From assembly GCF_007197645.1 (NCBI RefSeq), contig NZ_VKGK01000041.1, forward strand, positions 1 to 45,082: a stretch of 45,082 nt of DNA, in the 5' to 3' direction. Shown piece by piece: positions 40,387-45,082 of the stretch (position 1 is its first letter; each line of letters begins with the position of its first letter). This stretch comes from Shewanella hanedai (GTDB lineage Bacteria > Pseudomonadota > Gammaproteobacteria > Enterobacterales > Shewanellaceae). Position numbers and translations under genes: made by a program. The notes below the pieces were generated by a model, which saw only the letters and a list, made by a program, of their open reading frames with translations, searched no databases and had not been told where the DNA came from.

Positions 40387-40916
40387 GTTCTGAGCGTAAT
40401 AGTGTGGTTCAGATAGGGCTTGTTAACCCTAAGAGTCCAACCAATGTGGGCGGTATAATGCGCGCTGCGGGCTGTTATCAAGCTGATGCAGTGTTCTATA
40501 CGGGCAACCGATATGAATTGGCGGCCAGAAGTGGCAATGCTCAATACAATACGGATACCAAAAGAGCAGGGCACCATATTCCGCTTCAGCGTGTCGAGAG
40601 TCTACTTTCGGCGAAAGCCGATGGCGTGAAAATTGTTTGTGTTGATCTCGTGGTGGGCGCGATTCCTCTGCCTGAATTCATCCACCCAGAAAAAGCGCTG
40701 TATGTGTTTGGTCCTGAAGATGGCACCATAGGTCAAGAGATTGTCGATCATGCCGATGCCGTGGTGTATGTGCCGACTGTCGGTTGTATGAATCTGGCAG
40801 CGTCGGTGAACGTATTGCTTTATGACAGACTCGCCAAATCAGCGAGCCAGATTGGCAATGATGAATTGATTAAGCGCAGCCGAGATAATAACAATCGGGT
40901 GAGAGTGAAGTCATAA
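40383..40916 (+). CDS. SPOUT (TrmH/SpoU family) RNA 2'-O-methyltransferase
   Basis: The 177-residue protein starts at GTG 40383, which overlaps the yfcL stop by four bases, so translation is coupled. It has the three SPOUT motifs: PTNVGGIMRAAGCYQADAVF (N-x-G-x4-R), ALYVFGPEDGTIGQEI, and VYVPTVGCMNLAASVNVLLYD. These form the trefoil knot that binds SAM. It lacks an extra RNA-binding domain, as TrmL does, but is not TrmL by sequence. The target (tRNA or rRNA) is unknown. It has no other neighbour on the strand; a bidirectional terminator follows. Confidence 0.88.
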   Translation: MSSERNSVVQIGLVNPKSPTNVGGIMRAAGCYQADAVFYTGNRYELAARSGNAQYNTDTKRAGHHIPLQRVESLLSAKADGVKIVCVDLVVGAIPLPEFIHPEKALYVFGPEDGTIGQEIVDHADAVVYVPTVGCMNLAASVNVLLYDRLAKSASQIGNDELIKRSRDNNNRVRVKS

Positions 40917-40966
40917 CGACGAGCTTATTCATTCATTGTTATCGCTCACCATCAAGAGACAATAAA

Positions 40967-40994
40967 AAACCCAGTAACTCACGTTACTGGGTTT
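40967..40994. terminator. bidirectional terminator between convergent genes
   Basis: AAACCCAGTAAC-TCAC-GTTACTGGGTTT is a perfect 12-bp stem with T-runs on both sides (CTTTTT on the plus strand and TTTTATT on the minus strand). It separates the SPOUT gene from the DUF5666 gene. Confidence 0.93.
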
Positions 40995-41015
40995 CTTTTT
41001 AGCGTATGTTGAAGA

Positions 41016-42344
41016 TTAATCTAAACGGCAATTTAGTAAGTCGTCACCATTACGTGTACATTCAACTTCGACCCACTTACCGTTAAACTTAGCTAATGTA
41101 TTATCTGATGAGGTGTAGCCCCATAAGCTGTTGTTGCTTACTGGGCCTTCTAAGCTGATGTTGCTCTGCTCAAATTCGCGCTCAATCTCTTTAACTAACC
41201 AGTGTGCAGGTGTCACAGTGGTGGCTTTTACTTCAATGCCTTCTACATCTACCCAAGCATTGTTGAGTGTTGCAGCTGTTAAGCCATCGTCATAATAAGT
41301 GCCAGCATCTAAGGTAAATTCAATACCATTGATAGTGAATACATCATTGGTCACTTGTGCTAGTCCTTCGACAGACAGTTCACGCACAAATGGCTGTGGG
41401 ATTGTGCCTGTTGCATCTTCAAACTCAATTTCGGTGGCTTCAAGTCCCATTCCTTTTGAAATCAGATCGACGCTGATAACACGACCGTTTTTCAAATCAA
41501 CTCGCTTACCGTCTTCAAATTGGGTTGTTGGTGTGACTAGAATTCTTGTGCGACTATCAATCTCGAAATTATTTTGTTCAGCATTTACCCAAGTCACCAC
41601 GCCTTCAATTTCAGCGTCATTAAAGTCCATCTCATTTTCGATGTCGACTTCTTCAGCAAAGAGGGTAAGATTTTGGCTGTCATAACGACCTTCAACTTCA
41701 ACCCATTGGCCATTGGCAAGTTGATTGGCTAAAAGGTCAAATTCAGCATTAGTGTAATTGACGATAACCTTGCCAATGTTGAACTGATGCGCGACTTCAT
41801 TTAGCTGTGATACACGACCTTCAATTTCAGAGTCCTGTGTGGTTACGCCAGCAGGTGAGGTAACAGATGATGCTAACCAGCTACCATCACTTTGTAGCTT
41901 GGCAGAGATCATCACCCAAGTACCAATGGCGATATCATTTCTGAGTTGAGGTTGAGCTGAGGTAAATTGTACTCCGTTAACCGTGATAGTATCTTTGCCA
42001 ATTGCAGAGACGATGCCAGTAAACGCAGGGTTTAATGCAATGGCTTTAGCATTATTGTTTGCAGTGAGTATTTCGACTTGCATACCTTTGGATATTGCAT
42101 CAGTAGTCAGTGTATCTTGCTGATAAGAAACCATTGTGCTGGCGGTTGCCAGCGTACGTCCATTGACTGTAATCGTTTGGTTAGTAGGTGAAATGCTATC
42201 TACAGTGCCAAAAATTTTAGCTGGAGTCGGCGTTGGGATTGGAGGCGTTGTGTCGCCGTTAGAGTCGCTGCCACCACCACATCCAACAACAAAGGTTGCG
42301 AGTATGCTTGCCAATACTACATTTTTAACACTGGTATTTTTCAT
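41016..42344 (-). CDS. DUF5666 repeat lipoprotein
   Basis: The 442-residue protein has a lipoprotein signal peptide ending VVGC (lipidated Cys22), followed by a GGGSDSNGD linker and a TPPIPTPTP spacer. The rest is a series of about five small beta domains of DUF5666 type, recognisable by units such as KIFGTVDSISPTNQTITVNG, FTGIVSAIGKDTITVNGVQF, and IEGVVTWVNAEQNNFEIDS. Each unit begins with G-x-V followed by I-x-V-N-G. The function is unknown; a periplasmic or outer-membrane binding role is inferred. It is divergent from an OmpR-type response regulator with 100 bases between, so it may be a target of that system. It shows no damage. Confidence 0.85.
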   Translation of the reverse strand: MKNTSVKNVVLASILATFVVGCGGGSDSNGDTTPPIPTPTPAKIFGTVDSISPTNQTITVNGRTLATASTMVSYQQDTLTTDAISKGMQVEILTANNNAKAIALNPAFTGIVSAIGKDTITVNGVQFTSAQPQLRNDIAIGTWVMISAKLQSDGSWLASSVTSPAGVTTQDSEIEGRVSQLNEVAHQFNIGKVIVNYTNAEFDLLANQLANGQWVEVEGRYDSQNLTLFAEEVDIENEMDFNDAEIEGVVTWVNAEQNNFEIDSRTRILVTPTTQFEDGKRVDLKNGRVISVDLISKGMGLEATEIEFEDATGTIPQPFVRELSVEGLAQVTNDVFTINGIEFTLDAGTYYDDGLTAATLNNAWVDVEGIEVKATTVTPAHWLVKEIEREFEQSNISLEGPVSNNSLWGYTSSDNTLAKFNGKWVEVECTRNGDDLLNCRLD

Positions 42345-42444
42345 TAGTCGTTTTACCTAAAATTCAATGAGATAGATTGCTTATTTGTATTATAATGTCG
42401 CGAGCGTGAAGGTATCGTGAAGAAAGAATAAAGGCGTAAAATCT
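42345..42444. promoter_or_regulatory. divergent promoter region, DUF5666 gene and response regulator
   Basis: A perfect -10 box TATAAT lies at 42391-42396 on the plus strand, some 50 bases before the regulator start; a matching -35 box is not clear (weak TGAGAT 42368-42373 at 17 bases). No operator repeats were recognised. Confidence 0.4.
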
Positions 42445-43113
42445 ATGAAAGTGCTAATTGTCGAAGATAATCACAATGTATCTGAAACTATTGCTGATTA
42501 TTTAGAACTTGAGGGCATGGTTGTCGACTGTGCATATCATGGCGAGAGTGCCATCAAGCTTATTGGTGACAACTATTATGACGTGATTATCATGGACATC
42601 ATGATGCCTAAGCTAGACGGTATCTCTACCGTGAAAAAACTGCGACAAGAGCTGTTTTGTCCGACGCCTATTCTATTTTTAACGGCAAAGGATCACCTAG
42701 AAGATAAAATTGCGGCATTTAATGCGGGCGGGGACGATTACCTGCTTAAGCCATTTGCGTTAGAAGAGTTAAGTTTACGTCTGCATGCCCTTGATATCAG
42801 AGGGCCAAGACGTGATGTTGGTCAGGTCACTTTTGCAGATATCGTCATTGATACCAGTACCGATAAAGTGAGTCGCGATGGTGTCGCCATAAAGTTGAGT
42901 CGTACTCAGCTGAAGATTTTAAAGTTGCTGCTTAAACATGCGCCAGCAATCGTCAGTAGAAAAGAACTCATTCAAGCACTGTGGGGTGATGAATCCCCTG
43001 ATAGTGATTCGTTACGAAGCCATGTATATGGTTTAAGAACTGCACTGGATAAAGGGTTTGATGAATCCAGACTAGAAACATTACATGGACAGGGCTACAG
43101 AATTAAAGCATAA
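42445..43113 (+). CDS. OmpR/PhoB-family response regulator
   Basis: The 222-residue protein has a receiver domain (1-120) with the acidic pair VEDN, phospho-acceptor Asp in VIIMDIMMPKLDG (about residue 51), the Thr in FLTAKD and Lys in LLKPFAL. The winged-helix DNA-binding domain (about 130-220) has LSRTQLKILKLLLKHAP, VSRKELIQALWGDE, and SDSLRSHVYGLRTALDK. All phosphorylation residues are intact. It controls transcription in response to the sensor kinase encoded 47 bases downstream. The signal and regulon are not known; the divergent DUF5666 lipoprotein gene is a likely target. Confidence 0.93.
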   Translation: MKVLIVEDNHNVSETIADYLELEGMVVDCAYHGESAIKLIGDNYYDVIIMDIMMPKLDGISTVKKLRQELFCPTPILFLTAKDHLEDKIAAFNAGGDDYLLKPFALEELSLRLHALDIRGPRRDVGQVTFADIVIDTSTDKVSRDGVAIKLSRTQLKILKLLLKHAPAIVSRKELIQALWGDESPDSDSLRSHVYGLRTALDKGFDESRLETLHGQGYRIKA

Positions 43114-43160
43114 CCGCTATTGTACCGAACCGTGTTTACTCATACGAAATCGAGAACTCA

Positions 43161-44414
43161 ATGGATAAGATCCCAATCGCTGACCATCGTCACTTCCCAA
43201 GCTTCTACTGGAAAATTCGCTGGAGTTTCGGCTTGATGACCTTGCTGACTTTTAGCTTATTTGGGTCACTTATCTATTTTGCAGAGGATAGACTTGAAGT
43301 GTTGAGCCTACATCATTGGCTTGATACTGAAGCGAGTCAATATGCAAAAAGTTATGAGCAATTTGGTTTAAAAGCACCGCTACCGAATAGGTCGGAGTTC
43401 AAGAGTTACTGGAGTGAAGAAAAGGTACCTGATTGGCTCTCCCAATACACAAAAATGGGCTTCTACGAACATTTAATTGGCAGTGAAGATAAGCATTTCA
43501 TTGTTAGCGAACATCCTTCAGGCAAAGGTTTGCTCTATATTGTTTTTCAAGATGATGCGGATGACTATTTAGATAATTATGAAGCAGAACTGCACTATTT
43601 AACCTTTTTCCTCGGCGGCTTTCTAATAATCGCGATGTTGTTTTACGGGCTCTATTTTGTGCGTACTCTGTCGAAGCCTTTGGCTAAAATTCAGGAAAAA
43701 GTGAGTCAAATGCCACCGGGAAATCCACTATTTGATGTTGAAACTAAATTTCGTGAAACACGCGAAATTGAGAGCACTCTGCTTGAAAGTAAAATCAATA
43801 TCAGTAACTTCTTTATTCGAGAAAAGGAGTTTAGTCGCTTTGCCTCCCATGAATTAAGAACGCCGATTATGGTGATTAAGGGCTCTACTGAGCTGTTACA
43901 AAAAATCCCAGATTTGCCACCTCTTGCCACTAAAGCCATTGCGCGTTTAGAGCGTGCCAGTGATGAGATGGAACTACTTACTGAGACCTTTCTCTTACTG
44001 GGACGTTCATCGATTGAACCAAGGTATATGGCAGTGCAATCTCTGGAAAATTTACTGTCTAAACAGATCGGTGAGCTGGCGATATTATTTGCTAAAAATG
44101 ATGCCAGCTATCAGCTTAAGGTCAGTGAAACAAGTGAAGTGTACGCTCCGAAAAGTTTCATTACGGTTATCATTAACAATCTGATTAAAAATGCCTTTAG
44201 TTACAGTCTTGGTGATATCGACATTAACCTCGCAGGTACTAAGCTTACGATCTGCAATCGCCATGATGGTCATGATGTGTATAACGAAGGTTATGGCTGC
44301 GGATTAGTCATTGTAGAGCGAATATGTGAGCGTATGGATTGGACGTTTGAACATGAAAACAGCGCCGAGTTTTATACCGCGGTAGTTAATTTCGCGGTCA
44401 ATATCGAAACGTAA
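43161..44414 (+). CDS. sensor histidine kinase paired with the response regulator
   Basis: The 417-residue protein has a membrane segment near residues 21-44, a periplasmic sensor part (about 45-145), a second membrane segment (about 146-168, LTFFLGGFLIIAMLFYGLYF), a short linker, a HisKA helix with His230 in RFASHELRTP, and a HATPase domain (about 320-410) with N-box IIINNLIKNAFSYS and G-box GYGCGLVIVERICERM. The D-box is short and weak (KLTICNRHDGHDVYNEGYGC), a divergence found in this type of kinase. The sensed signal is unknown. The gene follows the response regulator closely on the same strand and forms the usual two-gene operon. Confidence 0.9.
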   Translation: MDKIPIADHRHFPSFYWKIRWSFGLMTLLTFSLFGSLIYFAEDRLEVLSLHHWLDTEASQYAKSYEQFGLKAPLPNRSEFKSYWSEEKVPDWLSQYTKMGFYEHLIGSEDKHFIVSEHPSGKGLLYIVFQDDADDYLDNYEAELHYLTFFLGGFLIIAMLFYGLYFVRTLSKPLAKIQEKVSQMPPGNPLFDVETKFRETREIESTLLESKINISNFFIREKEFSRFASHELRTPIMVIKGSTELLQKIPDLPPLATKAIARLERASDEMELLTETFLLLGRSSIEPRYMAVQSLENLLSKQIGELAILFAKNDASYQLKVSETSEVYAPKSFITVIINNLIKNAFSYSLGDIDINLAGTKLTICNRHDGHDVYNEGYGCGLVIVERICERMDWTFEHENSAEFYTAVVNFAVNIET

Positions 44415-44417
44415 ACT

Positions 44418-44443
44418 CGCTTTGTTCGTTAATGAACAAAGCG
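44418..44443. other. 10-bp hairpin between the kinase gene and mnmC
   Basis: CGCTTTGTTC/GAACAAAGCG with a GTTAAT loop. It lies between convergent genes and has no T-run on either side, so it is at most a weak terminator. Confidence 0.5.
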
Positions 44444-44495
44444 ATGTCACACACCATCTTTTACATTACATTCATGTGTAAGGTTAAGCGTGAAA

Positions 44496-45082
44496 CTACA
44501 GGGCTTTGCCCTTAATTAATTTACGCATCCACATGCGGTTGGGGTTCAGCATATCCAGGGTTGGTCCATCGAGTGGGATTATTTCACCGCAAAGTTGCGC
44601 GGCTAATGCCTCTGCCGCTAATGGACCAGAGGTGATCCCGCGGGATCCCAGACCACCTAAGATAAACAGACCTTGATGGATTGGCGCTGGCGTTTCCTGC
44701 CAATACTTGATACTGGCTTTGGTGTGTTGATGCTCTTGGTAATTGACGAGTATTTCATCGAGATCAGGTGCACATCCCATCATCGGTGCATGATCGCGAG
44801 TCACCATTCTCACGCCAATTCGCGCACTGTGACCGCTGATATCCACATCTTCCGTCCAGCTCTTATCTGGGTAACTTTGTTCAACCTTGTGTAAGTTTTC
44901 TATTTGCTCATTTGGGCAATACTCAAGGTGCTCAGGATTTTTAATGTAACTTGCACCTGTACGTGCGACCTGAGGTCGTATGAAGCGCTGTTCACCGCGA
45001 TAAGAGTGAACCATCTGTATCACTAGATGACCCTAAGACTCTGAATAAAGCAGCGAGTCTGACAATGTAACGAAGTCCATTG
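44496..45082 (-). pseudogene. mnmC: 3' part of mnmC with an in-frame amber codon; continues beyond the window
   Basis: The frame from 45021 down to 44496 matches the C-terminal FAD-dependent oxidoreductase domain of MnmC: DVDISGHSARIGVRMVTRDH with PMMG, LFILGGLGSRGITSGPLAAEA, and the very typical end LNPNRMWMRKLIKGKAL. MnmC(o) removes the carboxymethyl group from cmnm5U34 of tRNA and the N-terminal domain methylates nm5U34. The same frame continues upstream of 45036 to the window edge (FVTLSDSLLYSES, then TAG, then GHLVIQMV), so TAG at 45033-45035 lies within otherwise continuous protein-like sequence. In homologues I would expect a residue such as Arg at that place (RGQ-like). Either the gene is interrupted or the base is wrong. 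The methyltransferase domain would be outside. Confidence 0.65.

Overview
The window reads as a chromosomal segment of a marine gammaproteobacterium, most probably Shewanella or a close relative. The basis is gene content and order: fadIJ, a Bat/MoxR operon with an ECF sigma/anti-sigma pair, smrB-prmB-aroC-yfcL, a FadL porin, PutP and mnmC. The assignment rests on family recognition, not on a database search. No rRNA or tRNA gene was recognised.

Positions 1-9080 are an accessory region. Bases 1-2505 are a piece of an integron-type cassette array without an integrase in view. Three cassettes read left to right (a small exported protein, an HEPN-domain protein with an R-x4-H motif, and an Imm50-like gene interrupted by an in-frame TGA), with four attC-like sites. 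A transposase fragment begins exactly where the last attC ends. A Tn3-family transposon (2889-8828, TSD TTAAA) follows. It has divergent tnpR and tnpA with a res-like region between them, a GNAT-like passenger, a 5' scrap of dusA, and an unusual third, internal copy of its terminal inverted repeat.

Positions 9080-24930 are core metabolism and envelope functions. fadL and fadIJ, although 11 kb apart, both have FadR-like operators, so uptake and beta-oxidation of fatty acids are probably co-regulated. Between them on the minus strand lie putP, an ECF sigma factor with its probable membrane anti-sigma factor, and the compact moxR-DUF58-DUF4381-batA-batB-batD operon.

Positions 24930-31150 hold the most unusual locus. 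It has a 265-bp MITE-like palindromic element, a 39-residue peptide gene with a strong ribosome binding site, and an exported protein made almost wholly of twelve 13-residue repeats (consensus EVAGVPHVKFKPL). A sigma-54-like promoter lies in front of the repeat gene. Upstream on the same strand is a 1426-residue membrane sensor with beta-propeller, PAS, GGDEF and EAL domains. The C-terminus of the 39-residue peptide resembles one diverged repeat unit, so the two may share a partner or processing route; this is inference.

Positions 31150-45082 are mostly housekeeping: an M16 protease, sixA, smrB, prmB, aroC, an MFS transporter, an NAD-kinase-like protein, yfcL overlapping a SPOUT RNA methyltransferase, a DUF5666 lipoprotein divergent from an OmpR-type two-component system, and the 3' part of mnmC, which seems to contain an in-frame amber codon close to the window edge.
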